This document shows, piece after piece, positions 24,539 through 33,943 of a stretch of DNA of 64,000 nucleotides; position 1 is the stretch's first letter, and the number at the start of each line of letters is the position of its first letter. The notes below the pieces were generated by a model. It had not been told where the DNA came from, made no database searches, and saw only the letters and a program-made list of their open reading frames with translations. The DNA comes from Paenibacillus albidus (GTDB lineage Bacteria > Bacillota > Bacilli > Paenibacillales > Paenibacillaceae), in the NCBI RefSeq assembly GCF_014644435.1, contig NZ_BMKR01000007.1:1-64000 (forward strand), in the 5' to 3' direction. A program made the position numbers and the translations under genes.

Positions 24539-25834
24539 TTACGGGTAGAGGCGGTACAGCGTACGAGGGAATGGAATCGTCTCACGCACGTGGTCAAGGC
24601 CACAAATCCAGGCTACTGTCCGTTCCAGCCCCAGTCCAAATCCGGAGTGAGGCACTGAACCGTAAGTGCGCAGATCCATATACCACTTGTACGTATCCAT
24701 CGACAGGTTATGCTCCTTAAAACGTTCTTCCATCAGCGCAGGATCATCGATCCGCTGTGAACCGCCGATGATCTCGCCATACCCCTCGGGAGCGATCATA
24801 TCCGCGCATAGCACAACTTCCGGACGATTCGGATCCGGCTTCATATAAAAGGCTTTGAAGGAAGCCGGGTAATGCGTAATGAATACCGGCTTCTCATAGG
24901 CTTCAGCAATAGCCGTCTCATGCGGTGCACCAAAATCCTCACCCCAGGCGATTTCAAAACCTTTCTCATTCAGGAACTTGATCGCATCATCATAAGTGAT
25001 CCGCGGGAAAGGTGCTTTTATATTCTCCAGCTTGGAGATGTCGCGGCCCACGGCTTCGAGCTCAGGCCGGCAATTCTTGACTACAGATTGCACGACATGA
25101 CTGACGAAAGCTTCCTGAACCTTAAGACTCTCCTCATGATCGGTGAAGGCCATCTCCGGTTCAATCATCCAGAACTCGATCAGGTGACGGCGGGTCTTGG
25201 ATTTCTCCGCACGGAAGGTTGGACCAAAGGAGTACACACGGCCTAGCGCCATTGCCGCCGCTTCCATGTACAGCTGTCCGCTTTGCGTCAAGTAGGCATC
25301 CTCTTCAAAATATTTAGTGTGAAACAGATTCGTGGTGCCTTCTGCTGACGTAGGTGTCAGAATCGGCGGGTCCACCAGTGTAAATCCGTTAGTATCAAAA
25401 TATTCCTGCACCGCACGGATAATCTCTGCGCGAATCACCAGCACTGCACGTTGTTTCGCGGACCGGAGCCATAGATGGCGGTGGTCCATCAAGAAATCAA
25501 CCCCGTGCTCCTTTGGAGTAATCGGGTAGTTCTCGGTAATATGCAGTACTTCAATACCGGTAACTGTCATCTCATAACCCGACGCACTGCGCGGTTCTTC
25601 ACGGATCACGCCGGTAACATACAACGAGCTCTCCTGGGTGAGGCTCTTGGCAGCGTCCCATACCTCTTCAGGCACTTCCGATTTCACGACAACCCCTTGG
25701 ATATAACCTGTCCCGTCGCGAAGCTGCAAGAACTGGATTTTGCCGCTGGAGCGTTTGTTGTTCACCCAACAGCCGATGACAACACTTTCTCCGACATGCT
25801 CATTCACCTGTTTAATTACACTTTTATTAGCCAT
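24539..25834 (-). CDS. asnS: Asparaginyl-tRNA synthetase
   Basis: 431 residues from ATG 25834, with GGGGGAGA upstream; this start leaves a 19-base gap to ackA. Class IIb synthetase: an N-terminal OB-fold anticodon-binding domain ([24 protein letters not shown] shared by Asn and Asp enzymes), motif 2 [20 protein letters not shown] and motif 3 [16 protein letters not shown] near the C terminus. No T-box leader is present, because ackA sits directly upstream. It probably shares a transcript with hbd, ackA and dnaD. Confidence 0.96.
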   Translation of the reverse strand: MANKSVIKQVNEHVGESVVIGCWVNNKRSSGKIQFLQLRDGTGYIQGVVVKSEVPEEVWDAAKSLTQESSLYVTGVIREEPRSASGYEMTVTGIEVLHITENYPITPKEHGVDFLMDHRHLWLRSAKQRAVLVIRAEIIRAVQEYFDTNGFTLVDPPILTPTSAEGTTNLFHTKYFEEDAYLTQSGQLYMEAAAMALGRVYSFGPTFRAEKSKTRRHLIEFWMIEPEMAFTDHEESLKVQEAFVSHVVQSVVKNCRPELEAVGRDISKLENIKAPFPRITYDDAIKFLNEKGFEIAWGEDFGAPHETAIAEAYEKPVFITHYPASFKAFYMKPDPNRPEVVLCADMIAPEGYGEIIGGSQRIDDPALMEERFKEHNLSMDTYKWYMDLRTYGSVPHSGFGLGLERTVAWICGLDHVRETIPFPRTLYRLYP

Positions 25835-25853
25835 CCCTACGTCTCCCCCAATT

Positions 25854-27062
25854 TTAGCCGTTAATTCCTTGCACAATACGATACGTATCGCGTGCGATCA
25901 CAAGCTCTTCGTTTGTTGGAACCACAAGAACCTGAACCTTGGAATCGGCTGTGGAGATACGGCGAGGATCACCGGAGCGGATCTTATTGGCTTCCGCATC
26001 AAGCTCGATACCGAGATATGTCAGGTTGTTCAACACTTTCTCACGCAGCAAGGATGCGTTCTCTCCCACACCAGCCGTGAAGACAATCACATCGGCACCA
26101 TTTAAGGCAGCGGCATAAGCACCAATGTATTTCCGCAAGCGGTATTCGTACATTTCAAAGGCCAGGGAGGCATTTGGCTCTCCTTTTTCGTAACCTTCAA
26201 TAATCTCCCGCATGTCGCTGCTGATGCCGGAAATGGCCAGCATACCACTGTGCTTGTTCAGCATGGAGTTTACTTCACCGTGAGTCAGTTCTTCCTTGTT
26301 CATAACGTAAGGAACGATTGCCGGGTCGATATCACCGCTCCGTGTTCCCATCATCAGGCCTTCCAGCGGTGTCATCCCCATCGAAGTATCGATGGATATC
26401 CCACCCTCAATCGCGGTCAGGCTCGCCCCGTTGCCGATATGGCAAGTGATGATCTTCAGTTCTTCAAGAGGACGCCCTACAAATTCGGCAGCCGCCTTGC
26501 TCACATAATCATGGGAAGTCCCGTGGAAACCATAGCGGCGGATTTTGTACTTGCTGTACAGCACCCGTGGAATAGCATACAAATAAGCCTTCTCAGGCAT
26601 CGTCTGGTGGAATGCAGTATCAAAAATAATGGTCTGAGGAACACCCGGCATATTGCTCTCAGCGGCAAGAATTCCCAGCAGGGCTGCAGGGTTATGCAGC
26701 GGCGCCAGGTCAAACAGCCGGCGGATTTCCGTTTTGGCCTCCTGGTTCACAAGAGCCGATTCCTTAAAAATCTCTCCACCGTGAACGACACGGTGTCCCA
26801 CAGCATTAATCTCGTCGATGGAAGAAATTACGCCATGCACTTTGTCGGTCAGGCAAGCGAGGACCTTGCGGATCGCTGTAGTGTGCTCCAGAATTTCGCT
26901 TACTTCGGTAACTTCCTGTTTGTCGGTAGGTTTGTGCGTCAGTATGGAGGAATCCATTCCTATGCGCTCTACCAGGCCTTTAGCCAATACGGATTCGTCT
27001 GTCATGTTATACAGCTGATATTTCAGCGATGAACTGCCTGCATTAATTACTAAGATATTCAT
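25854..27062 (-). CDS. ackA: Acetate kinase (AckA)
   Basis: 402 residues, full length. Converts acetyl phosphate and ADP to acetate and ATP in overflow metabolism. All family blocks are visible: [32 protein letters not shown], the phosphate loop [11 protein letters not shown] and GTRSGDIDP. The start overlaps the end of the hydroxybutyryl-CoA dehydrogenase gene by 4 bases (ATGA), so the two are translationally coupled. No phosphotransacetylase gene is nearby. Confidence 0.96.
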   Translation of the reverse strand: MNILVINAGSSSLKYQLYNMTDESVLAKGLVERIGMDSSILTHKPTDKQEVTEVSEILEHTTAIRKVLACLTDKVHGVISSIDEINAVGHRVVHGGEIFKESALVNQEAKTEIRRLFDLAPLHNPAALLGILAAESNMPGVPQTIIFDTAFHQTMPEKAYLYAIPRVLYSKYKIRRYGFHGTSHDYVSKAAAEFVGRPLEELKIITCHIGNGASLTAIEGGISIDTSMGMTPLEGLMMGTRSGDIDPAIVPYVMNKEELTHGEVNSMLNKHSGMLAISGISSDMREIIEGYEKGEPNASLAFEMYEYRLRKYIGAYAAALNGADVIVFTAGVGENASLLREKVLNNLTYLGIELDAEANKIRSGDPRRISTADSKVQVLVVPTNEELVIARDTYRIVQGING

Positions 27063-27931
27063 ATCCGGTCACCATCCTTGTCGTACTTGAAGAAGCCTTC
27101 TCCCGATTTCATGCCCAGTTGTCCCGCACGCACCATCTTCTTGAGAATAGTCGAAGGACGGTATTTCAGTTCTCCGTATTCGCGGAACATGTTCTCGAGT
27201 GCTGCGAGGACGGAGTCCAGTCCAAAACGGTCTGCCATTTCCAGCGGTCCATTCTGGAATTGGTAGCCAATCCGCATGGCGTCATCTATGTCTTCAGGGG
27301 AAGCTACACCTTCTTGCAGAACATGCATGGCTTCGTTGATGAACAGACAAATGAGACGTGAAGTTACAAATCCGGGGGATTCGTAGATCATGACGCCTTT
27401 TTTCTCAACGATTTCGTCGACAAAGGACTTGGTATCTTCAAAGGTGCTGTCTGAGGTCTTCAGACCGCGGACAATCTCAACAAGATCCACCTTGCCTACA
27501 GGATGTATAAAATGCATGCCGATTACGCGTTCCGGGTACATCGTTGAGCTGGCAAGTTCAGTCAAGCTGAGTGTTGACGTATTGCTGGCCAGAATAATGT
27601 GGCTCGGACACACTTGATCAAGCTGGTTAAATACCTTTTGCTTGGCTTCCAAATCTTCTGTAATGGTCTCGATAACCATGTCACAGGAGCTGAGCTCCGC
27701 GAAATGAGTCACTTTTTGGATACGGCCCAGAATCAGCTTTTTTTCGGCTTGTGTAATGGCCCACTTCTCCAATTGTTTGTCGAGACTGGTCTCGATCATG
27801 GCGTAGGAGTAATCCAGTCTTTCTGCGGTTTTCTCCACCAGCATCACATCCAGGCCTTTGGCTGCCAGCATTTCAGCAATCCCTTGTCCCATTGTGCCGC
27901 CGCCAATGACACCAATTTTCTTAAAATTCAT
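27059..27931 (-). CDS. hbd: 3-hydroxybutyryl-CoA dehydrogenase
   Basis: 290 residues, the normal length of the single-function enzyme. NAD(P)-dependent interconversion of 3-hydroxybutyryl-CoA and acetoacetyl-CoA. A Rossmann fold with IGGGTMGQGIAEMLAAKG, the catalytic histidine in GMHFIHPVGKVDLVEIV, and the C-terminal dimerisation segment FINEAMHVLQEGVASPEDID. AAGGATGG lies upstream. It overlaps ackA by 4 bases. In Bacillus subtilis the gene before asnS is aspB, so this pair is a local replacement. A fermentation or fatty-acid role cannot be decided from context. Confidence 0.92.
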   Translation of the reverse strand: MNFKKIGVIGGGTMGQGIAEMLAAKGLDVMLVEKTAERLDYSYAMIETSLDKQLEKWAITQAEKKLILGRIQKVTHFAELSSCDMVIETITEDLEAKQKVFNQLDQVCPSHIILASNTSTLSLTELASSTMYPERVIGMHFIHPVGKVDLVEIVRGLKTSDSTFEDTKSFVDEIVEKKGVMIYESPGFVTSRLICLFINEAMHVLQEGVASPEDIDDAMRIGYQFQNGPLEMADRFGLDSVLAALENMFREYGELKYRPSTILKKMVRAGQLGMKSGEGFFKYDKDGDRI

Positions 27932-28050
27932 AAAAATGTCTCCATCCTTTCAGGTATCTATACCTTAGCATTGTACCTTGTCTGTCGTAAAGATTGAATA
28001 AGCCCGACATATAATGATATCTTAGCATGCCTGAAAAGTAAAAAAAAATA

Positions 28051-28074
28051 ACCGGCATAAAGAATTATGCCGGT
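28051..28074 (-). terminator. Intrinsic terminator overlapping the protease stop codon
   Basis: A perfect 10-bp stem, ACCGGCATAA with its near complement, followed on the minus strand by a long T-run (28040-28050). The stop codon TAA of the protease gene and its two preceding codons form part of the stem. Confidence 0.9.
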
Positions 28075-29567
28075 AAAAGGACACTGTCACGAAATTGACA
28101 ACGAAATTGCTCTCCAGAGAGGACTTCTTCCTTCATTAAAATGTCAAGGGAGTAATCAAATACATTTCTTTGCTTCTCCAGCAGTTCATGTGTACGAAGC
28201 ATCAACTCATCCAGAATCTTACTATTTTCCTTCATAAGCTCTTCTGTGGTTACCATTTCCAGCTTGGCAATACCGAGCGAGGTAAGTCCCGACTTCATCA
28301 TGGTTTCCACAATATTCAAGGCCTGGTCAAAGTCTCCACGCGATCCGGTACTGCGTCCGCCATAAAAAATAACTTCGGCAGCCGCCCCGCCAAGAGCTAT
28401 CATAATTTGCTCCTCAAGGTAGTCTTTAGTGTACAAATATTGCTCCTGCTGCGGATTATGCCGCACATAACCCAGCGCTTGTCCGCGCGGAGTTAATGTT
28501 ACCTGACTGACACTTCCCGGACGCAGCAGCTCCGCCATGATCGCATGGCCCAGTTCATGGATGGCCACGCGCTTTTTCTCTTCCTGATTGGTCTCACGGT
28601 CGGTCTTCTCACCCATCATAACCTTGTCAATAGCCATCGAAAGATGCCGTTGTTCGACCTCCGTCAGATTCTCACGCATCATGTAAATAGCGCCTTCATT
28701 CATTACGCTCTCAAGCTGGGCACCGGAGAAACCGTACGCTTCTTCCGCAATCTTGTCCAAATCGACCTCTTGATGCAGCGGTTTGTTCTTGGCATGCAGG
28801 TCAAGAATCGACTTGCGGCCTTTCTTATCCGGCATGTCCACTTGAATGTGGCGGTCGAACCGTCCCGGACGCAGCAGCGCCGAATCAAGCATCTCCTTAC
28901 GGTTCGTAGCAGCAATAAGCAGGATACGCGGAGTCTCATTGTTGTAGATCCCGTCCATCTCCGTGAGCAGCTGGTTCAGCGTCTGATCATACTCACGCTG
29001 TTGTCCGCCTTCGCGTTTGCCGCCAATGACATCAATTTCATCGATAAAAATAATAGCGCTTTGCTTGTTCTCTTTCTGTGCCCGGGTGCGTGCATCCTTG
29101 AACAAATCACGGACACGTCCTGCACCTACACCCACATACATTTCTACGAACTCACTGCCCGATGCGGCTACAAATACGGAGTTTGTGTAGTGAGCGGCAG
29201 CTTTAGCCATCAGAGTTTTACCGGTTCCCGGAGGGCCCGTAAGCAAAATGCCCTTGAGCGGACGAATCCCGAACTTGCTGATTTCTTCGTGCCGGATCAG
29301 GAAATCAAGTGCTTCACGCAGCTCCTGCTTGGCATTGTCCTGACCGCCTATTTCTTCAAAAGTTAGCTTGGAGGGGCCATTCTTTTTGCGTTTCTTCTCA
29401 GCACCGGCATTGACGGCCAGTCCACCGCGCAAATGTGCGATTAGCAGCAACGCTCCGATCATGCCTCCGGCAATCACTATAGGAAAAATATTGATACCGA
29501 TAAAGGCCATAAATATCAGCAGCACAGGCAAAAATCCCATTAGCACTTCTTTGATCCACTTAGGCAT
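28065..29567 (-). CDS. Compact FtsH-like AAA+ zinc metalloprotease
   Basis: 500 residues from ATG 29567 (GGGGG upstream). Domain order: two closely spaced hydrophobic segments in the first 60 residues, AAA+ ATPase (Walker A GPPGTGKT near 109, pore loop FVEMYVGVGAGRV, Walker B IIFIDEID, SRH ATNRKEMLDSALLRPGRFDR), then an M41 protease with HELGH near 335 and a third-ligand aspartate in STGSRGDFDQAL. Housekeeping FtsH is about 600-650 residues with a roughly 70-100-residue external domain between its membrane helices; that domain is essentially missing here. All catalytic residues are intact, so this is likely an active membrane protease, probably a paralogue of FtsH. Its start overlaps the upstream membrane-protein gene by 8 bases. 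Confidence 0.88.
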   Translation of the reverse strand: MPKWIKEVLMGFLPVLLIFMAFIGINIFPIVIAGGMIGALLLIAHLRGGLAVNAGAEKKRKKNGPSKLTFEEIGGQDNAKQELREALDFLIRHEEISKFGIRPLKGILLTGPPGTGKTLMAKAAAHYTNSVFVAASGSEFVEMYVGVGAGRVRDLFKDARTRAQKENKQSAIIFIDEIDVIGGKREGGQQREYDQTLNQLLTEMDGIYNNETPRILLIAATNRKEMLDSALLRPGRFDRHIQVDMPDKKGRKSILDLHAKNKPLHQEVDLDKIAEEAYGFSGAQLESVMNEGAIYMMRENLTEVEQRHLSMAIDKVMMGEKTDRETNQEEKKRVAIHELGHAIMAELLRPGSVSQVTLTPRGQALGYVRHNPQQEQYLYTKDYLEEQIMIALGGAAAEVIFYGGRSTGSRGDFDQALNIVETMMKSGLTSLGIAKLEMVTTEELMKENSKILDELMLRTHELLEKQRNVFDYSLDILMKEEVLSGEQFRCQFRDSVLLPA

Positions 29568-30102
29568 TGTTCCATACCCCCATCGCTGCCGGCTGCCGTG
29601 GTAAAATGATAAACTTGCTGTTTTTACCATCGCTTATGGCTACATAAACATTCGTGTCGTCGATTTCCGTCGTTGCTGTAACGTTCTTGTATTTCTCATG
29701 TTGTGCTTTCAAGCCATCCAGCTTGGCCGGAATAAGTGTATATTTGCGGCTCTCCATCGCCTCAGCCACAGAGAACATCGCTTCATCCCAATATTCGTCA
29801 AGCACGGCGTTGGAATGCTGCTCCACATCCAGCTTTAATCGCCGGCCGTCAATCACGGACTTGCCTTCTGTGGATACATACTGTACCAACTGACGCAATT
29901 TTGTGCCCGGCTGTAAATCAAGTTTCAAAGTAACCTGATCGTGGTTAATAGTAATATGTGAATTATTAACTCCTTCATATTGGGACACGATCTTTTGGAG
30001 CGGCTCCTGAATGACAAACTGGCGATACAGGAACCATCCCCCGAATAAAAGGGTAGCCGACAGCAGTGACGTTAGCAGTACAGGCATAAGACGAAGTTTC
30101 AA
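29560..30102 (-). CDS. Single-pass membrane protein paired with the FtsH-like protease
   Basis: 180 residues from a TTG at 30102, preceded at 7 bases by GGAGG; the TTG six codons earlier overlaps that site. One N-terminal membrane helix (LMPVLLTSLLSATLLFGGWFLY), then a soluble region of about 145 residues predicted outside, with mixed alpha/beta character (SHITINHDQVTLKLDLQPGT; RRLKLDVEQHSNAVLDEYW). No named family was recognised. The 8-base overlap with the protease and lack of any other partner suggest that it is a substrate adaptor or regulator, perhaps supplying the external domain the protease lacks. That role is inference. Confidence 0.75.
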   Translation of the reverse strand: MKLRLMPVLLTSLLSATLLFGGWFLYRQFVIQEPLQKIVSQYEGVNNSHITINHDQVTLKLDLQPGTKLRQLVQYVSTEGKSVIDGRRLKLDVEQHSNAVLDEYWDEAMFSVAEAMESRKYTLIPAKLDGLKAQHEKYKNVTATTEIDDTNVYVAISDGKNSKFIILPRQPAAMGVWNNA

Positions 30103-30287
30103 AAAACGTCCTCCTCTCAATATATAAAAAATAAGTATAATATATTTTTTAAACTCATAGTGTGTCCAGCCTCTTCCGAGACTGACATGCTCTTAATCAT
30201 GTTTAAGTACAAATAGTAGTATATCACATGTGTATATACGATTTCTAAAAAAAGTGTGAATATATTTTAAATTTTGAATACTAATTT

Positions 30288-30304
30288 CTGCCTTCTAGGG
30301 GCAG
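30288..30304 (+). terminator. Terminator-like hairpin facing right
   Basis: CTGCC pairs with GGCAG across a 7-base loop and is followed by GCTTTTTCTTTT on the plus strand. No plus-strand gene or convincing promoter was found before it; upstream is AT-rich. Confidence 0.4.
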
Positions 30305-30309
30305 GCTTT

Positions 30310-30729
30310 TTCTTTTATCGACATTTAGCGCCCGTTTATTAAGAGTTTGCACCGTACAGCCTGTTCTTTGGAGTCCAAGGAATGGAGGCATACGACCCTG
30401 TAGAGAGTCTCGAATAGCATACTGAGAGTATATACAAATAGCTATACCCAAACTATTGATTTTACCGTTTATTCTACTGAAATCATCTTCTTCTTCGCCA
30501 GAACATTTTAATAGTTTTCAGTATAACTAAAAATAAAGGGAAATTCCAATTTGCGTCACCACTGCAATGAGTCAATGCGAACAAGTGACAGGCTAACTTT
30601 CTAAAAAATGTAAACCTTGCGGCTATTACGCCAATCGGCTTGTTCACCAAGGATACCTTACTTTTTTGTTGCTTGACTAGGATTCAAAACTTGGTACATA
30701 ACTTACTTTAGCCCATCGCCAGACGCTCC
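30310..30729. other. Intergenic stretch with no recognisable feature
   Basis: About 420 bases of moderately AT-rich sequence. No open frame with a ribosome site, no hairpin with a T-run and no RNA gene were recognised in it. Confidence 0.5.
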
Positions 30730-31035
30730 ACGAGAGGCATTTTTGCCTCTCCTTTCGCCTAAAACCATACCGGGCGCCCCACGAGAGGCATTTTTGCCTC
30801 TCTTTTCGCCCAAAACCACGCCGGGCACCTCACGAGAGGCATTTTTGCCTCTCTTTTCGCCCAAAACTACGCCGGGCGCTCCACGAGAGGCATTTTTGCC
30901 TCTCCTTTCGCCCAAAACCGCGCCAGGCGCTTCACGAGAGGCATTTTTGCCTCTCTTTTCGCCCACAACCGCGTCAGGCGCCCCACGAGAGGCATTTTTG
31001 CCTCTCTTTTCGCCCACAACCGCGCCGGCGCTCGA
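30730..31035. repeat. Six tandem 51-bp repeats with an internal hairpin
   Basis: Units begin at 30730, 30781, 30832, 30883, 30934 and 30985, each exactly 51 bp (17 codons). Every unit contains the invariant hairpin GAGAGGC-ATTTTT-GCCTCTC. The variable part is the GC-rich second half. Frames are open on both strands (plus: repeats of REAFLPLFSPK; minus: GEKRGKNASR), but neither has a convincing ribosome site, and substitutions do not favour third positions. I treat it as non-coding. A diverged two-copy version with the same 51-bp period is at 58188. Confidence 0.85.
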
Positions 31036-31191
31036 CTGTCTTCGGGTTTTCACCAATAATCCAGTTCGTTTGTGGAGCGTTCACACCGAGCGCCCAAACA
31101 GTCATTTTATGGTTTATGGGACAGCCCCCACTCCGCTCGCTGCATTAAACTTAAGCCGGAAAAGTTTCCACCATCCTCAAAAACGCAAAGC

Positions 31192-31218
31192 AGCGATCCT
31201 CCAATAAGGAGGATCGCT
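31192..31218 (-). terminator. Intrinsic terminator after ypmB
   Basis: A stem AGCGATCCTCC with its complement and a 5-base loop, followed on the minus strand by GCTTTGCGTTTTT. It lies 18 bases after the ypmB stop. Confidence 0.7.
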
Positions 31219-31235
31219 TAGTTTTGACTGACTTA

Positions 31236-31748
31236 TTAACGGATAGGCAGACTGTAGCCTTCACCAATCTGCGTGCCGTCCGAGAAGCGGTAGAATTTAT
31301 AATAATAACGCTCGTCCTGCTCATAAAAAAGCTGCCATGCATATTCCCCGTTATACACCCCTGGCAGCAGCCGTTCGATGCTAATCTCCGGAAGCTCAGC
31401 CGCAATCTGGTTGCGGATTTGCTTCTCGGTGGTTCCGTTGCTTAGCTCTTCCGCATATACCGCATTGTCGCCTTCTGCAACCTTTCCGTCCTCCGTGAAA
31501 CGCACCCACACCATAAGGTCGGTGCCGGCTTTGTTTTTCCCCGTCAAAACCCAATACACCGAGTCCCAGACCGATTTCTGCGCCTTCACCACTTCTGTCA
31601 GACCGGCCCGGGCAAGGGCAACCTCTTTGGCCGTGTCGCGTTCAGCCCATTGATCCTTCATAATATACACATAGAACTGGCTTAGTCCGAACAGAACGAG
31701 CAGAAGCAGTGCCGAGCCCAGCAGGACCCATTTTTTCCTTTTTTTCAA
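31236..31748 (-). CDS. ypmB: YpmB-like membrane-anchored protein (DUF5590/PepSY type)
   Basis: 170 residues. TTG at 31748 is preferred (AAAGGAAG 7 bases upstream); GTG one codon earlier is also possible. A basic N terminus (MKKRKKW) leads into one membrane helix (VLLGSALLLLVLFGLSQFYVYIM), then an outside region matching the YpmB pattern with two PepSY-like halves (AKEVALARAGLTEVVKAQ; EKQIRNQIAAELPEISIERLLPG). Function is unknown in the family. In Bacillus subtilis ypmB lies between dinG and asnS, and the same relative position holds here. Confidence 0.82.
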   Translation of the reverse strand: MKKRKKWVLLGSALLLLVLFGLSQFYVYIMKDQWAERDTAKEVALARAGLTEVVKAQKSVWDSVYWVLTGKNKAGTDLMVWVRFTEDGKVAEGDNAVYAEELSNGTTEKQIRNQIAAELPEISIERLLPGVYNGEYAWQLFYEQDERYYYKFYRFSDGTQIGEGYSLPIR

Positions 31749-31804
31749 CACACAGCTTCCTTTCTTGAATAATCGAAAGTTCTCTCCCCCGGCAGGCCGG
31801 ATGA

Positions 31805-33106
31805 TTAACGCTTCAGCAGCCCTTCAAAAGACTCCTGGGCCTTGCGGCGAATCTCTTCCTCATCCAGCGTCAGACACTCGCCATGCTTCACAACCTGTCT
31901 GCCGTCCACCCAGACATGCTCCACATCCTTGGCACTCGCCGAATATACCGCATGGGATAACAGGTCCGTATGCGGCAGCAGATGGGGCTGATCGATATCA
32001 ATGGCGATAAAGTCAGCTTTCATTCCTGCTTCCAGCCGGCCTACGCCATCCAGAAAAATAGACTTGGCCCCGTATTCCGTGGCCATCAGCAACGCTTCCG
32101 GTGCCGGCACAGCCGTCGGATCACCCGTTATCCCTTTATGGATCAGCGCGGCAAGACGCATCTCTTCAAACATATCCAGATTGTTATTGCTGGCCGCCCC
32201 GTCGGTTCCAAGCGATACGGTTACTCCGGCCTTCAGCAGCTCCGTGACCCGTGCTATCCCGCTGGCAAGCTTGAGATTACTCCCGGGGTTATGAGATACA
32301 CCGACCTTGTAGCGGGCCAGAATCTCGATCTCTTCGTCATTCAAATGAACACCATGGGCAACAAGTGAAGGACGGGTAAACATGCCCAGCTTCTCCAGAT
32401 GAGCCACCGGCCGAAGTCCGTAATCAGCCGCATTTTGCTCCACTTCACGGAGGGTCTCCGACATATGGGTATGCATCGGCAAATCCAGATCATGGGCTGC
32501 CTGTACAAACTTCACCAGAAAATCAGGAGGACAGGTGTATGGGGCGTGAGGAGAAATCATCGACGTAATACGTCCATTCGCCTTGCCATGCCAATTCCGG
32601 GCAAAAGCAATCGCCTCCGCGAGCTTTTGATTCTGTACCTCTTCCGGGCATAATCCGATTACACCGCGCATCAGCACGGCCCGGATCCCCGATAATTCGG
32701 CAACCTCAGCTACCCGGTCCATATGATCATACATATCCAGGAAGGTAGTCGTGCCGCCTTTAAGCATTTCCAGAACCGATAGCGAAGCTCCCCAGTAAAC
32801 ATCGTCCCCCGTAAACTTCTCTTCCATCGGCCACATCTTCTCCTGCAGCCAGACCTGAAGGGTCAAATCATCCCCGTAGCCGCGCAAGAGAGACATCGCC
32901 GCATGGCCATGGGTGTTCACCAGACCGGGCATAAACATCAGACGGCTGCCGTCCACAACATGCGCGTCCTCAACCGCAAGAGGTTCCTTTTCCCCTATGT
33001 ATGTGATTCGGTCATTTTCAATGGTCATATAGCCCTGGAGAACGGGCTTGTCCGCTCCCGGAACCAGAAACCGGCCGTTTTTGATAATTGTTTTATGGCT
33101 GCTCAT
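31805..33106 (-). CDS. mtaD: Amidohydrolase, MTA/SAH deaminase type
   Basis: 433 residues from ATG 33106 (GGAAAGGAAG upstream). A metal-dependent deaminase of the 5'-methylthioadenosine / S-adenosylhomocysteine / 5'-deoxyadenosine group, expected to deaminate adenosine by-products. Metal ligands are visible: H-G-H in VNTHGHAAMS, H-T-H in MHTHMSE, His in VAHGVHL and Asp in SLGTDGAASNN; the NNNLDMFEEM block is characteristic of this subgroup. Exact substrate preference cannot be told. Its start overlaps the end of rex by 14 bases, a tight operon. The ypmB gene follows after 56 bases. Confidence 0.9.
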   Translation of the reverse strand: MSSHKTIIKNGRFLVPGADKPVLQGYMTIENDRITYIGEKEPLAVEDAHVVDGSRLMFMPGLVNTHGHAAMSLLRGYGDDLTLQVWLQEKMWPMEEKFTGDDVYWGASLSVLEMLKGGTTTFLDMYDHMDRVAEVAELSGIRAVLMRGVIGLCPEEVQNQKLAEAIAFARNWHGKANGRITSMISPHAPYTCPPDFLVKFVQAAHDLDLPMHTHMSETLREVEQNAADYGLRPVAHLEKLGMFTRPSLVAHGVHLNDEEIEILARYKVGVSHNPGSNLKLASGIARVTELLKAGVTVSLGTDGAASNNNLDMFEEMRLAALIHKGITGDPTAVPAPEALLMATEYGAKSIFLDGVGRLEAGMKADFIAIDIDQPHLLPHTDLLSHAVYSASAKDVEHVWVDGRQVVKHGECLTLDEEEIRRKAQESFEGLLKR

Positions 33107-33746
33107 GTACAGTTTCTTCCTTTCCGTCTTGCAAATAATAAGCCAGACTTTGCAGATCAGTCGTAAAGTCGGCGGCATGGATGCGGATGTTGGATGGCGT
33201 TTTCAAAATAACCGGCGCGAAATTCAGAATCGCTTCGATTCCGGAATCCACCAGGATATCAGCTACATTCTGGGCCTCCGTATCAGGGACTGTGATAATG
33301 CCGATACGAATACCTTGCTCGCGGATGGTGCTTCCCAGCTCTTCCATGGGCTGAACGGTCAACGAGTTGATTTTTTGTCCCACCTTGGGTGCATATGAGT
33401 CAAAGATTGCCGTAATTTTCATTGTATCCTTGAGATAGGCATTGTAGTTGGACAAGGCATGACCCAGGTTACCTGCCCCTACCAGCGCAACATTGATCTG
33501 CTGGTCCAGCTTGAGGATATGGCGGATTTTCTCAATGAGATAAGAGACATCATAACCAATACCCTTGCGCCCGAAATCGCCAAAATAGGCCAGATCCTTA
33601 CGAATCTGTGCCGGGTTAAGATCCAGCTTCTGTCCCAGCTCCTGAGAAGAAACTGTCGCGATTTCACGTTTTTTGAGATCGTTCAGAAAACGCAGGTACA
33701 CCGGGAGTCTGCGAACCACTGCCTCCGATATTTTATCCGATTTCAT
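33093..33746 (-). CDS. rex: Redox-sensing transcriptional repressor Rex
   Basis: 217 residues from ATG 33746, which follows TAGGAGGAG; the longer frame upstream has no ribosome site. Rex senses the NADH/NAD ratio and represses fermentation and respiration genes when NADH is low. An N-terminal winged helix (AVVRRLPVYLRFLNDL; VSSQELGQKLDLNPAQIRKDLAYFG) is followed by a Rossmann domain with VALVGAGNLGHAL. The domain-swapping C-terminal helix is present. It is first in an operon with mtaD. The cytochrome bc (qcr), ackA and hbd genes nearby are plausible targets in principle, but no full Rex site was seen in front of them. Confidence 0.95.
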   Translation of the reverse strand: MKSDKISEAVVRRLPVYLRFLNDLKKREIATVSSQELGQKLDLNPAQIRKDLAYFGDFGRKGIGYDVSYLIEKIRHILKLDQQINVALVGAGNLGHALSNYNAYLKDTMKITAIFDSYAPKVGQKINSLTVQPMEELGSTIREQGIRIGIITVPDTEAQNVADILVDSGIEAILNFAPVILKTPSNIRIHAADFTTDLQSLAYYLQDGKEETVHEQP

Positions 33747-33943
33747 GTTTTCTCCTCCTAAAATAAATGAACTTGCCAAGATACAGCCGGGAAAAAGGTA
33801 TTCCCCCCTTCTCACCGCCAGGCCCCGCGTAATTCATCGGCAGCCTGGGGTGTGAGGAAAGAGCCAGTTTTCGCTCTCACTGCTTTAATTGTGATAAACA
33901 CTATTTTAACTAATCAGGCACGAAACAAACAACCGGGAAAACC

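Noticed and set aside
30730..31035. CRISPR array
   Set aside because: The units are contiguous and nearly identical over their whole length; there are no unique spacers and no cas genes.
30743..31207. Plus-strand repeat protein (REAFLPLFSPK units), or its minus-strand counterpart
   Set aside because: The frame exists because the repeat is 51 bp. No ribosome site, both strands open, and substitutions show no codon-position bias.
33870..33900. Rex operator in front of rex
   Set aside because: TTGTGATAAACACTA has one good half-site only; the second half of the palindrome does not match.
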